Source of the DNA: Mucilaginibacter pineti
GTDB lineage: Bacteria > Bacteroidota > Bacteroidia > Sphingobacteriales > Sphingobacteriaceae
Assembly: GCF_900101875.1 (NCBI RefSeq)
Contig: NZ_FNAI01000003.1
Coordinates: forward strand, 124,001-188,000
Length of the DNA: 64,000 nt
Reading direction: 5' to 3'
Part shown: positions 41,376 to 51,443 of the stretch, one piece after another
How positions within the stretch are numbered: position 1 is the first letter of the stretch
Layout of the letters: every line of letters begins with the position of its first letter
The notes under the pieces: model-generated
Told to the model about the DNA's origin: nothing
Seen by the model: only the letters and a program-made list of their open reading frames with translations
Database searches by the model: none
Translations under genes and position numbers: made by a program

Positions 41376-43853
41376 ATGAATAAAATTAACTTTCCTATAT
41401 TTTTTTTTATTGTCTTTGTTATTTTTTTTAGTGCCATAGACAAGGTTTCGGCTCAAAATAGCCTTCAGAACATATCGACTATAAATGTTGATGATATCTC
41501 AGATCAGCAGGTTATTCAATTGCTTCAGCAGGCGCAAAAGGCGGGCATCAGCGATGATGAACTGATTAGCCAGGCCCGAAGCCGGGGCATGACAGGTGCG
41601 CAGGCCCAAAAACTGCAAGTCCACATCAGGCAAATCCGTACTAAATCCGGAACCGTTGTACGAATAGACGATACAACCGCAGCGGATGTAAGGAAACTTA
41701 ATTATAAACAAGATAGCCTCGACGGGGAGCTGGTAAAAAAGGATTTATTTGAAAGTCTGGAACCCCGGATTTTTGGAGCGGAAATATTCAAGAATAAAAA
41801 CAGTTCTTTTGAGCCAAATCTAAAGCTTGCGACGCCTGTAAATTATATAGTTGGCCCTAATGATCAGCTTAATATAAATGTTTACGGCAGTTCATTAGTT
41901 AACTGGAAACTTGAAGTATCGCCAGAGGGCAATATCAATATACCCGGCGTGGGCATTTTGAATGTTGCAAGCAAAACTATAGAACAGGCGACATCGGCAA
42001 TAAAAGGCAAACTTGCAGCAAATAATTATGCTATCGGGCACGGCACGACAGTGCAGGTAACGCTTGGCAACATTCGCAGTATACAGGTGATAATGATTGG
42101 GCAGGTTACAAAGCCCGGCACCTATACACTGTCGTCCCTGGCAACCGTTTTTAATGCGCTTTATATGGCCGGCGGACCGAATGTTAATGGTAGTTTAAGG
42201 GAAATAGAGATCATAAGGAACAATCGTATTATAAGGCATCTTGATGTATATGATTTTTTGTTAAAGGGTGATCAAAAAAACAATATATCATTACAGGATC
42301 AGGATATTGTTCGTGTGCCTACTTACAGAACAAGGGTCCAGCTTGTTGGAGAAGTAAAGATTCCGGCTCTTTTTGAAGTGTTGCCGGGTGAAACCCTGGA
42401 CAATCTTATAAATTATGCCGGCGGATTTACCGATAGCGCTTATACCGCACGAATAAAGGTTTCGCAGGTTAGCGATCAGCAGCGAAAAATTACCGACGTT
42501 GTAGAGGCTGATTATAAAAGCTACATTCCTTTAAGGGGCGATAAGTATACAGTAGAATCCATTATTTCCCGATACCAGAACAGGGTTGTAATTAATGGAG
42601 CAGTTTTTCGGCCCGGAGACTACGAATTGCAAAACGGATTAACTTTAAATCAATTAATTGAAAAGGCTGCCGGATTGAAAGAAGATGCTTTTACAGACCG
42701 GGGAACTATTACCCGGTTGAAACCGGATAATACGACTGAAATTATAGCTTTCAATGTAAAAGACGTTATAAATAAGGTAGTTAACATTTCACTACAGCGC
42801 GAAGACATTGTTAATATATCTTCGATATTTGATTTAAGAGACAAATACGTAGTTACCATTAATGGCAGCGTGAGAAAACCTGGGCAGTTTGCCTTTGCTG
42901 AAAACCTAAAAGTAGAAGACCTGATTTTAAAAGCAGGAGGCTTTGCCGATGGCGCCAGTACGAAGCGCATTGAGGTAGCCAGAAGAACATTTGACGCAGA
43001 TCCTGCATCTAAAAGTAGTTCGGTAGCGCAAGTCTTTAATGTGAATATTGACGGGGCCCTGAAGCCCAACGACGCTAGTTTTGTGCTAAGCCCCTTTGAC
43101 ATCGTATCAGTATATAGTTTACCTGGATACGAAAAACAAAAAACGGTTAAGGTTGAGGGGGAAGTATTATACCCTGGTTCATATACCATAAAAAATAAGA
43201 ATGAAAAGATCTCTGACCTGATAGCTCGTGCCGGAGGGCTCACCGCATCGGCAGATGTTGAGGGCGGGTCACTGAAGCGCGAAAATATTGCCATACTGGG
43301 TATCGATAAAGATAAATCGGATACGGTAGCGCTTGAGACGGAACGTATCTCCCAGGCTGAGAGGCTTAAAAGGACCTACAAGGACTCGACAACCAATGGA
43401 GAGATTCAACAACGAAACAACTATGTCGGTATTGATCTTGGTACTATTTTAAAAAGTCCGGGTACAAAAACTGATCTGCTGTTGGAAAACGGCGACATCT
43501 TGAGGGTGCCGAAGCAACAGCAGATAGTTCGCGTTAACGGGCAGGTGTTATATCCAAGTGCTGTTGTTTATGAACGTTCAAAGTCATTTAATGATTTTGT
43601 GTCCAATGCAGGCGGTTACAGCCCAGGTGCATTAAAGAGAGGTGCCTATGTTGTATATCCTAACGGTACCGTAAAAGGAACGAGGAAGTTTTTGTTTTTT
43701 AATAGTCATCCTGCTGTAAAACCTGGCAGCGAAATATATGTGCCCAAAAAACCGGAGCGTAAAGGAAATTCTGTACAAACAATTTTAGGCCTCAGTACAG
43801 GGCTGGCATCATTAGGAGCCATAATTTTGGGTATTCTCAGTTTGAATAAATAA
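41376..43853 (+). CDS. Polysaccharide export outer-membrane protein (Wza-like, multiple SLBB)
   Basis: 825-residue exporter. Signal peptide about 1-26 (ending KVSAQ), with no lipobox Cys, unlike E. coli Wza. After a helical segment (about 30-80) a Poly_export domain starts at YIVGPNDQLNINVYGSS, followed by at least five SLBB repeats, recognisable by V-x-G-x-V-x(2)-PG patterns (IGQVTKPGTYTL, VGEVKIPALFEV, NGAVFRPGDYEL, NGSVRKPGQFAF, EGEVLYPGSYTI, NGQVLYPSAVVY). A C-terminal membrane helix (ILGLSTGLASLGAIILGILS) may provide the anchor. First gene of the EPS operon. Confidence 0.92.
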   Translation: MNKINFPIFFFIVFVIFFSAIDKVSAQNSLQNISTINVDDISDQQVIQLLQQAQKAGISDDELISQARSRGMTGAQAQKLQVHIRQIRTKSGTVVRIDDTTAADVRKLNYKQDSLDGELVKKDLFESLEPRIFGAEIFKNKNSSFEPNLKLATPVNYIVGPNDQLNINVYGSSLVNWKLEVSPEGNINIPGVGILNVASKTIEQATSAIKGKLAANNYAIGHGTTVQVTLGNIRSIQVIMIGQVTKPGTYTLSSLATVFNALYMAGGPNVNGSLREIEIIRNNRIIRHLDVYDFLLKGDQKNNISLQDQDIVRVPTYRTRVQLVGEVKIPALFEVLPGETLDNLINYAGGFTDSAYTARIKVSQVSDQQRKITDVVEADYKSYIPLRGDKYTVESIISRYQNRVVINGAVFRPGDYELQNGLTLNQLIEKAAGLKEDAFTDRGTITRLKPDNTTEIIAFNVKDVINKVVNISLQREDIVNISSIFDLRDKYVVTINGSVRKPGQFAFAENLKVEDLILKAGGFADGASTKRIEVARRTFDADPASKSSSVAQVFNVNIDGALKPNDASFVLSPFDIVSVYSLPGYEKQKTVKVEGEVLYPGSYTIKNKNEKISDLIARAGGLTASADVEGGSLKRENIAILGIDKDKSDTVALETERISQAERLKRTYKDSTTNGEIQQRNNYVGIDLGTILKSPGTKTDLLLENGDILRVPKQQQIVRVNGQVLYPSAVVYERSKSFNDFVSNAGGYSPGALKRGAYVVYPNGTVKGTRKFLFFNSHPAVKPGSEIYVPKKPERKGNSVQTILGLSTGLASLGAIILGILSLNK

Positions 43854-43885
43854 ACTACGCGTAAACAGTAGTATACCGGACTAAT

Positions 43886-44965
43886 ATGAGCACAAAAGAT
43901 CAGGATATATCAAATAACAATTCGCCAGACGAAATATCTGTCAAAGAGTTATTGGTCAAAATCAAGTCGTCAGTAACCTACATCAAAAGTAAGTGGTTAA
44001 TTATTTTATTATTCTCCTTAATCGGCGCAATAGCAGGATTAGGTTATTCGCTGTATAAGAAAATTAATTATACTGCGGAATGTACTTTTGTGTTGCAGGA
44101 ATCGGCACCAGGCGGGGGCCTCAGTCAGTATGCCGGACTGGCGAGCCTGGCGGGTATTAATCTCGGCGGGGGAGGAAGTGGGATCTTCGAAGGAGATAAC
44201 ATTATTGAACTCTATAAATCAAGGACGATGTTAGCGCGAACTTTATTAAGTGAGGTTAATTTCGACTCCCAGAAACAATCGTTGATTGAACGGTATATTA
44301 CACATAACAAGTTAAGATCAACCTGGAAGGAAAAGGATCATATAACGGATATTAAGTTTACGGGAGATCCTGAAAAGTTCGACAGAAAACAGGATAGTTT
44401 GATCACCAATATAGTTGCGATATTAAATAAGAAGGCGCTAAAGGTGGCAAAACCAGATAAAAAATTAAATATTATAAGCGTTCAGTGTAAATCAGATGAT
44501 GAGTTATTTGCGAAGATGTTTACTAACAAACTGGTCGAAACCGTGAATGGCTTTTATATCCAGACCAAAACAAAAATATCTTACCAGAATATAAACATTC
44601 TTCAGAAACAGGCTGATAGCTTAAAAACTATTTTGAACTATGCTTTGACAGGCGTGGCATCGTCAATTGACGCTGCACCTAACGCCAATCCGTTTTTATC
44701 AAGACTCAAAGTGTCTTCACAAAGAAAACAAATTGATGTGGAATCAAGCAAGGCCATGTATGGGGAGATCGAAAAAAACCTTGAAATAGCCAAGATAGCT
44801 TTAAGACAGGAGATGCCTTTGATACAGATAGTGGATAAACCTATACTCCCTTTATCTGACGACAGAGTTAGTAAAAAAGTTATGATATTAACTGCAGGCC
44901 TCTTAGGAGGGTTTATAGGCTTGTTTTTTATTTTTATTAAAAAACTACTTCAACTTTATAAATAG
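43886..44965 (+). CDS. Wzz/GNVR-type chain-length determinant protein, no kinase domain
   Basis: 359 residues: cytoplasmic N-terminus, TM1 at about 37-57 (WLIILLFSLIGAIAGLGYSLY), a large periplasmic region with Gly-rich AGLASLAGINLGGGGSG and coiled coil, and TM2 near the C-terminus (MILTAGLLGGFIGLFFIFI). It would set chain length and couple export with the Wza-like protein. There is no fused BY-kinase and none nearby. It follows the exporter by 32 bases. Confidence 0.88.
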   Translation: MSTKDQDISNNNSPDEISVKELLVKIKSSVTYIKSKWLIILLFSLIGAIAGLGYSLYKKINYTAECTFVLQESAPGGGLSQYAGLASLAGINLGGGGSGIFEGDNIIELYKSRTMLARTLLSEVNFDSQKQSLIERYITHNKLRSTWKEKDHITDIKFTGDPEKFDRKQDSLITNIVAILNKKALKVAKPDKKLNIISVQCKSDDELFAKMFTNKLVETVNGFYIQTKTKISYQNINILQKQADSLKTILNYALTGVASSIDAAPNANPFLSRLKVSSQRKQIDVESSKAMYGEIEKNLEIAKIALRQEMPLIQIVDKPILPLSDDRVSKKVMILTAGLLGGFIGLFFIFIKKLLQLYK

Positions 44966-44976
44966 AAAAATATTTG

Positions 44977-46452
44977 ATGGTGATTAAGGATGGGTTGAAG
45001 AAATACCTGGTGACAATCAACGTTGTTAGTTCCGGTACGCAGGTATTATTGATAGGAGCAGTTTACTTTTTTCTTTATAAATTCTTATTAAAACTTTTGG
45101 GGGTAAGTTTATTGGGCGTTTGGTCTGTTGTTTTGTCAACATCATCTTTAGCCAATTTAGCTAACTTTGGTGTTGCCGATTCAGTGATAAGATTTGTAGC
45201 ACTTTATCACAAAGAAAAAAATGATCTTAAAATTAAGCAACTTATTTTTACGGCTTCAATATTTATAGGTATTCTTTTTCTGCTAATTTCTTGTATTATT
45301 TATCCTTTTGCTGGTTTGATCCTTAAATCGGTACTGCCATCAAATTTTATAAATGCAGGCATTTCAATATTACCTTATTCACTTGCTTGTTTGCTTTTAA
45401 ATGCTATAAATGGTGTTTATGCTTCTGTGCTTGATGGGATGCAAAAAAACTATCTAAGAAGTTTGGTATTCAGTGCTTCGTCGATTGTTTTGCTCGTGGT
45501 ATCCTATTTGTTGGTTCCTAAATATGGGATTATTGGGGTAGCTATGGCACAATTAGCCCAATCGATATTTGCGTTAGTAGTGTGTATATTGATAGTTATG
45601 TACCAAACTAAATTTAATCCATTAATATGGAACTGGAGTAAAGAGATCTTTAGGCAAATTTTTAATTATGGCATGAAATTTCAATTTATTTCACTTATGG
45701 CAATGCTTAATGAGCCTGTTACTAAAATACTGTTGGGTAGATTTGGAGGGATGGCTTTTGCAGGATACTATGAAATGGCAAATAGAGTACTAATGCAAGC
45801 AAGAGGAGTAGTTATTAATGGAACACAAAGCCTTATCCCCGTTATGATTAATTTATCAAACAATATTAAAGATATTCAGCATTTTTACAAAAAGGTCTTT
45901 TCTAATGTTTTGTTCTTTTCTTTAGCTGCAATGGGATTAATAGTTATGGGAGGTCGCATTTTATCAGTTTTTTGGATAGGTAACTATCAACCTGTATTTT
46001 ATTATACATTATTGATTTTGGCATTATGCATACTTATTAATATACTTAATACTCCTGCTTATTTTTTTTATATGGCAGAGGCTAAATTAAACATATTACT
46101 CAAAACACAATTTATACTTGGTTTATCCAACTCTTTATTTGGCTATACTTTAGGTTATTTGATAGGTGGTTATGGAGTTATTTACGGTTGGTTTTTGTCC
46201 GTGTTATTTGGATCATTATATATATTGTGGTTATTCAATAAAATGTATCAATTAAAAATAACAGCGCTCTTTAGAACACCCGACGTGTGTTTCATATTTA
46301 TCGTTTTTCTTTTAATAGTGGTAAATAACTTTAGCACATCTATAAATTTGAAAGGAGGCGATTTTATTGGACTTGCGTTGATGTTAATTGTGATTGTTTT
46401 TTACTTTTTTAAATATAAGTTGACTTCACTAAGACCGACGCTTACAAAGTAA
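44977..46452 (+). CDS. Wzx-type polysaccharide flippase
   Basis: 491-residue inner-membrane protein with 12-14 helices, of the PST/MATE-like flippase family (LLKLLGVSLLGVWSVVLSTSSLANLANFGVADSV; GRFGGMAFAGYYEMANRVL). It moves lipid-linked repeat units to the periplasm. The ATG at 44977 is used (a TTG one codon earlier is in frame). One of the most AT-rich genes in the window. Confidence 0.88.
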   Translation: MVIKDGLKKYLVTINVVSSGTQVLLIGAVYFFLYKFLLKLLGVSLLGVWSVVLSTSSLANLANFGVADSVIRFVALYHKEKNDLKIKQLIFTASIFIGILFLLISCIIYPFAGLILKSVLPSNFINAGISILPYSLACLLLNAINGVYASVLDGMQKNYLRSLVFSASSIVLLVVSYLLVPKYGIIGVAMAQLAQSIFALVVCILIVMYQTKFNPLIWNWSKEIFRQIFNYGMKFQFISLMAMLNEPVTKILLGRFGGMAFAGYYEMANRVLMQARGVVINGTQSLIPVMINLSNNIKDIQHFYKKVFSNVLFFSLAAMGLIVMGGRILSVFWIGNYQPVFYYTLLILALCILINILNTPAYFFYMAEAKLNILLKTQFILGLSNSLFGYTLGYLIGGYGVIYGWFLSVLFGSLYILWLFNKMYQLKITALFRTPDVCFIFIVFLLIVVNNFSTSINLKGGDFIGLALMLIVIVFYFFKYKLTSLRPTLTK

Positions 46453-46453
46453 T

Positions 46454-47086
46454 ATGAAACAATTTGTTATATCATTTTTTAGATTTATAGGCTTTTTGGT
46501 TTCCTATATCTTTCCCCCCACTTTAAATGGGAGGTTTAAACTTTTGATAAGCAGTCTAAAATCTGGCTATATAAAAAAAAGCTTTAAAAAATGCGGCAAA
46601 AATTTCACTATTGAATATCCTTTTTACCACATAGGTCTTTCTTGCATTTCAATTGGAAACAACTTTTATTCATTTGCTGGCTTACGGCTTGAAGCTCATA
46701 AGATACATTTAGGGCATCGATTTTCTCCGATGATATTGATTGGAGATAATGTAAGTATAAACTATGATTGCCATATTGGTTGTATAAATAACATACAAAT
46801 AGGTAATAATGTATTAATAGCGAGCAAAGTGTTTATAACCGACCATTTTCACGGCAGCGCCGACTCTGAATCTATTAAGTTACCGCCTTCTGAGAGAACC
46901 GTTATTTCAAAAGGACCAGTAATTATAGAGGATAACGTATGGATTGGCGAGGGCGTGGCAATATTGCCCAATGTTACTATTGGTAAAAATTCAATTATTG
47001 GAGCAAATGCAGTGGTTACAAAAAGTTTCCCCAAAAATTCTGTTATTGGAGGAAACCCTGCTAAGCTTATAAAAACCATAGCATGA
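46454..47086 (+). CDS. Hexapeptide-repeat acyltransferase (first)
   Basis: 210 residues; left-handed beta-helix hexapeptides (ISIGNNF, ILIGDNVSI, IQIGNNVLI, VIIEDNVWIGEGVAILPNVTIGKNSIIGANAVVTKSFPKNSVIGGNPAKLIK) and the catalytic His in TDHFHG. It would O-acetylate a sugar of the repeat unit. One base after the flippase stop; its last four bases overlap the next start (ATGA). Confidence 0.9.
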   Translation: MKQFVISFFRFIGFLVSYIFPPTLNGRFKLLISSLKSGYIKKSFKKCGKNFTIEYPFYHIGLSCISIGNNFYSFAGLRLEAHKIHLGHRFSPMILIGDNVSINYDCHIGCINNIQIGNNVLIASKVFITDHFHGSADSESIKLPPSERTVISKGPVIIEDNVWIGEGVAILPNVTIGKNSIIGANAVVTKSFPKNSVIGGNPAKLIKTIA

Positions 47087-48321
47087 AAAAAGCGATTTTT
47101 ACAATTTGTGCCAAAAATTATTTGGCACAAGCCAAAGTTTTAGGTTATTCAGTAAAAAAGTTCTGCCCCGATTGTGATTTTGATATTGTTTTATCCGACG
47201 AGATTGACGGGCAGGACCTGATGTGCAATGACTTTAATGTTATTGAAGCAAAAAAATTGGGTATCGAAAACTATTATGACATGGCTTTTAAATATGATGT
47301 CATAGAATTTAGCACCGCAGTAAAGCCATTTTATCTTGAGCAGCTATTGGAAAAATATGATCAGGTGTTATACCTTGATCCGGATATGGTTGTTTACGAC
47401 AGTCTTGAGTTTCTGTTTGATCATCTTGAGAAATATGATGCCCTGCTTACACCTCACATCATAAAGCCTTACATTGATTTTGAAGGTGCAACCGCCGAAG
47501 AATCACTATTGTGGGTAGGGATTTACAACTTGGGTTTCTTTGGTGTAAATAATTCTGAAACAGGTCGTCATATAGCCAAATGGTGGAAAACAAAACTCGC
47601 AAATCAATGCTTTGCAGATAAAGAGGATGCCTTACACGTAGATCAGAAATGGATGGATTTTTTACCGGCTTTGTATGGTGAAAGAGTTTTAGTTCTTCAT
47701 AATCCAGCTGTAAATATGGCCTTTTGGAATTATCACGAAAGAAAGCTATTTAAAAAAGAGGATACTTTTTTTGTAGATGATATTAAATTCCCCCTGGCAA
47801 TTTTTCATTTTTCGAGTTTTGACCCTAATGACATAGAATGTGTGGCGAAAAGACAGGATAAATTTACGCTGTCAACTATTCCACAATACAGAGAGCTTTT
47901 TGAAAATTACCTGCAGGATTTAAAGATCAATGGTTTAGATAAGCTAAGTAAATTAAAATACAATTATAGTCAATTTGAAAATGGTGTTCCAGTATTAAAA
48001 CCACACAGAAGGCTTTATCGTGGCCTGGTTAGAGAGGGGCTTACATTTCATGATCATTTTTCTACAGCACCGGGCAGTTACTATGATCTTTTGGAAAGAA
48101 ACAATCTCAAGCTAAATGATCCTGAACAACGGCTTAAGTCTTTAAAAAAAACATATGGTGCTAATCCGCCAATTTTAAATAAAATATTTAGTGCGTTAAA
48201 TGTTTTTAACCGGCTGTTCGGGACAAAAAAATATTATTTGATGATGCGTTTTTTTGAAATATATAATCGCTTTGAAAATCAGACGTTTTTAATAAAAGAC
48301 AGGTCATCAATAAAATCATAG
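47083..48321 (+). CDS. Glycosyltransferase with DxD motif
   Basis: 412 residues, GT-A-like, related to GT8-type enzymes: MKKAIFTICAKNYLAQAKVL start, the metal-binding DPDM (Asp99-x-Asp101) in LYLDPDMVVYDSLEF, and a later HVDQKWMDFLPAL that matches the family His/Asp region. Probably adds one residue of the repeat unit from an NDP-sugar on the cytoplasmic face. ATGA overlap with the acyltransferase gene. Confidence 0.82.
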   Translation: MKKAIFTICAKNYLAQAKVLGYSVKKFCPDCDFDIVLSDEIDGQDLMCNDFNVIEAKKLGIENYYDMAFKYDVIEFSTAVKPFYLEQLLEKYDQVLYLDPDMVVYDSLEFLFDHLEKYDALLTPHIIKPYIDFEGATAEESLLWVGIYNLGFFGVNNSETGRHIAKWWKTKLANQCFADKEDALHVDQKWMDFLPALYGERVLVLHNPAVNMAFWNYHERKLFKKEDTFFVDDIKFPLAIFHFSSFDPNDIECVAKRQDKFTLSTIPQYRELFENYLQDLKINGLDKLSKLKYNYSQFENGVPVLKPHRRLYRGLVREGLTFHDHFSTAPGSYYDLLERNNLKLNDPEQRLKSLKKTYGANPPILNKIFSALNVFNRLFGTKKYYLMMRFFEIYNRFENQTFLIKDRSSIKS

Positions 48322-48359
48322 ATTGATAGAACTGCAACATCGCGCTTTAACTTTATTGA

Positions 48360-49514
48360 ATGAAGATATTTTTTGATTGTACTTATTTAAGAAACAAACA
48401 CACGGGTGTAGATGTGTACTTTTTTAACCTGATACATCACCTGCTTTTGATCGATCATGAAAATGAATATACCATATTGGTAGATACGCGGTACGATACG
48501 AACAATTTGTTAGCAGAGTTAAACGCGTTCGAAAATTATAGGATCATCAGGGTATTTAGCCCGCTGCCCCTGCAGGTGTTTTATGCCAGTTTTTTAATTC
48601 CATTTTATCTGAGGTTAAAAAAGTTTGATATCTATCATAATCCTTACTTTTTCGGCCCATTATTAAAGTTTGTATGCAATAAAACAAAAATTGTTATAAC
48701 TGTACATGATCTTTATCATAGAACGGTGCCTGAAATGATGAATAGATACTTAAATGTGGTTTTCAAGGTTTTTGGCGACAGCGCTATAAAGAAAGCTGAT
48801 GAAGTAATCGTCATATCAAACCAAACTCAATCAGATGTTGCAAACTATCTCAAGATACCTCAGAATAAATTAAATCTTATATACCAGGCGTTAGATCACA
48901 GGTTTGATACTACCGGTTTTAAAGCCGGTGATATTGATAAATTCAACCTAACGAATGCAGGTTATATACTTTCAGTTGGCAAAGTTTTACCCAGTAAAGG
49001 GTTTGACGATTTGATAAGGGCTTTTAAGATTTTTACCGATCAAAATCATGAAAAAGATATAATATTAGTTATTGCCGGCATGCACACAGGTCAATATATT
49101 CTTGAAATAGAAGCGTTGATAAAAACTTTAGATTTAAAGCCTGATTTAGTTAAACTACCCGGCTATGTAGATGACAAAGATCTGGTTTGTCTATATGCCA
49201 ATTGCGATATGGTTATATGTCCCAGTCATTACGAAGGCTTCGGGTTTACGGTACTCGAAGGAATGAGATTTAAAAAACCGGTTATTGCCCGCAATGCCTC
49301 CAGCTTAATTGAAATTACTGGTAACGCAGGTTTGCTTTTTAACACCGTAAATGAGCTGGTGGTACAAATAAAAAAAATAATAACGGATGCTAGCTTACGG
49401 AATAGCTTAATAGAAAAAGGAACGGAACGACTGAAAATATTTTCATGGATCGAATCATCAAAAAAGACGCTGCATGTTTACAATAAGCCTGGGATTAAAA
49501 AGCGATTGTTATGA
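48360..49514 (+). CDS. Glycosyltransferase family 4
   Basis: 384 residues with GT-B fold: GVDVYFFNLIHHLL (acceptor domain), VHDLYHRTVPEMM, SVGKVLPSKGFDDLIRAF (donor domain start) and the E-x7-E motif in PSHYEGFGFTVLEGM. Retaining enzyme using an NDP-sugar. Overlaps the next gene by four bases (ATGA). Confidence 0.9.
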   Translation: MKIFFDCTYLRNKHTGVDVYFFNLIHHLLLIDHENEYTILVDTRYDTNNLLAELNAFENYRIIRVFSPLPLQVFYASFLIPFYLRLKKFDIYHNPYFFGPLLKFVCNKTKIVITVHDLYHRTVPEMMNRYLNVVFKVFGDSAIKKADEVIVISNQTQSDVANYLKIPQNKLNLIYQALDHRFDTTGFKAGDIDKFNLTNAGYILSVGKVLPSKGFDDLIRAFKIFTDQNHEKDIILVIAGMHTGQYILEIEALIKTLDLKPDLVKLPGYVDDKDLVCLYANCDMVICPSHYEGFGFTVLEGMRFKKPVIARNASSLIEITGNAGLLFNTVNELVVQIKKIITDASLRNSLIEKGTERLKIFSWIESSKKTLHVYNKPGIKKRLL

Positions 49515-50053
49515 AATTTAAAGCATGGTTATCGGGGTTATTAAAATATATTTTTAAAACTTGGTTAATGAACTGGCCATCTTTCAAATTGCGAAAGTTT
49601 TTTTTGAAAAGGATATTGTATAAAATAGGCGATCGGACTTTCGTTGCCATGGGGGTTGATATAATGGGAAAAAACGGCAAAATAAGTATTGGAAATAATT
49701 GTGTCATCAACAAAAATGTAACACTTGACGCAAGGGGAGGCGATTTGATAATTGGCAATAACGTGGACATAGGACAGGAAACAAATATTTGGACAATGGA
49801 GCATGACCCAAACGATAACAGTCACGGTACAAGGGGAGCCGGCGTAATAATTGAAGACCATGTATGGATAGCAACAAGGGTTACCATACTGCCTGGTGTG
49901 AAAATAGGGCGTGGCGCTGTCATTGCCTGCAACAGCGTGGTCACAAAAGACGTAAATGAAAAAGAAATTGTGGGGGGGATACCAGCGAGAGTCATTGGTT
50001 TACGGAATAATGAGCTGACCTATAAGCTTAACTACAGGCCTTGGTTCTTATAA
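49511..50053 (+). CDS. Hexapeptide-repeat acyltransferase (second)
   Basis: 180 residues of the WbbJ/NeuD-like maltose-acetyltransferase group: ISIGNNCVINKNVTLDARGG, LIIGNNVDIGQETNIWTMEHD (catalytic His in MEHD), VIIEDHVWIATRVTILPGVKIGRGAVIACNSVVTKDV, GGIPARVIG. Likely acetylates a second position of the polysaccharide. Confidence 0.9.
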   Translation: MKFKAWLSGLLKYIFKTWLMNWPSFKLRKFFLKRILYKIGDRTFVAMGVDIMGKNGKISIGNNCVINKNVTLDARGGDLIIGNNVDIGQETNIWTMEHDPNDNSHGTRGAGVIIEDHVWIATRVTILPGVKIGRGAVIACNSVVTKDVNEKEIVGGIPARVIGLRNNELTYKLNYRPWFL

Positions 50054-50081
50054 AAGATTTTGCACGATAATATAGCTTGTT

Positions 50082-51443
50082 ATGAGTGTTACAGGTACAG
50101 GATTGGTCATCATTTTCATTGCTTTTTACGCGGTGATATTTTCCAAAAAGCTGCTTTATGAGTTGACCATTTTTTTTATCCCCTTTTCTGCAACTGCTGT
50201 ATTGAATTTTGGAGAAGACGGTACAGGAAGCGCAGTACAACCATTTATGTTTTTGGGAGCATTGTGGCTGGCAACTTTGTTTTTTAGCAAAGTAAAGAAT
50301 CTTGGAAACGGTAGTGTTGTCAATAAAATTGAATTAAAGCCGATAATGCTGCTTATAGGCTTCGCTTTAGTTGCATTGCTGTCATTGGCAATGCCTTTAA
50401 TTATCAATGGTGATGAAAGGGGCAATGTTACCGGTGGTCTTGGCCTAAATGATACGATAACATTTTCACCCCGAAACATTTCACAGTATATTTATTTGCT
50501 ATTTGGGGTGGTTTTTGCAATCGGAATATATGTTCATAATAAAACAAAAGTCAACTATTTGCGCACATTGAAGATTTATTCCGCATCTGTGTTTTTTGTA
50601 ATTATTTGGGGATTTGTAGAACTGTACTGCAATGCGGTTGGTTTGGACTATCCGGCTTTCCTATTTAATAATAGTTACAACGGAAATGCTGCCGGGTACA
50701 AATTTTTTACCGACCCTACAGCGGAATTAAAGAGGATATCTTCCGTTGGAATTGAACCCTCCGTTATGGTTCAGAGCGTAGTTGTTATCATCCCCTTTTT
50801 TTTATTTTCGGTCATTAAGAAAAATTATATTTTCAGTAAATGGACAGATATAGGCTTTATTGTTTTGTTATATGTTTTCACCATAAGAACTACGTCGTCC
50901 AGCGGCATATTATGCCTGGCCTTTTTAACTTTACTATCCCTGTTTTTTTATTTTAAAGACCTCCCCATTAAAAGAAAGATCCTATTGCTCATTTCTTTGG
51001 CCGTTTTAATTCCTGTGATTATAGCAGGGACATACTGGGTATTTAAGGATATTATTGATAAGATGTTATTTGAAAAGTCCGATTCCTTTTCCGGTCTTGA
51101 AAGGTTAAGCTCTATATTGGACGCTTGGGATACATTTCTGCATCACCCCATTTTAGGTGCAGGCTGGGCATCTGTAACATCGTTTGATCTATTTGTAAAA
51201 ATCCTGTCCAATACCGGCATTATCGGTTTCGTTTTCTTTATCGGTTTCCTAATCACTACGCTGATAAATAAATTTCGGGTAAAAGCTCCTTCATATCAAA
51301 TGGCAGTAATAAACACGGCGATAACCATTTCTTTTTGCACGATAGTTTTTGGCAATATGATCAACACATTTACCTTTATTTTTGGCACATTTTGGCTGAT
51401 TAGTGGCCTTGCTATTATAACTACCTATGAAGTGAAATCATGA
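50082..51443 (+). CDS. O-antigen polymerase/ligase (Wzy_C family)
   Basis: 453-residue membrane protein with about ten helices. A large periplasmic loop precedes the motif HHPILGAGWAS, characteristic of the Wzy_C/WaaL superfamily. As the only such gene in the locus it is probably the Wzy polymerase. Its end overlaps the next glycosyltransferase by four bases. Confidence 0.87.
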   Translation: MSVTGTGLVIIFIAFYAVIFSKKLLYELTIFFIPFSATAVLNFGEDGTGSAVQPFMFLGALWLATLFFSKVKNLGNGSVVNKIELKPIMLLIGFALVALLSLAMPLIINGDERGNVTGGLGLNDTITFSPRNISQYIYLLFGVVFAIGIYVHNKTKVNYLRTLKIYSASVFFVIIWGFVELYCNAVGLDYPAFLFNNSYNGNAAGYKFFTDPTAELKRISSVGIEPSVMVQSVVVIIPFFLFSVIKKNYIFSKWTDIGFIVLLYVFTIRTTSSSGILCLAFLTLLSLFFYFKDLPIKRKILLLISLAVLIPVIIAGTYWVFKDIIDKMLFEKSDSFSGLERLSSILDAWDTFLHHPILGAGWASVTSFDLFVKILSNTGIIGFVFFIGFLITTLINKFRVKAPSYQMAVINTAITISFCTIVFGNMINTFTFIFGTFWLISGLAIITTYEVKS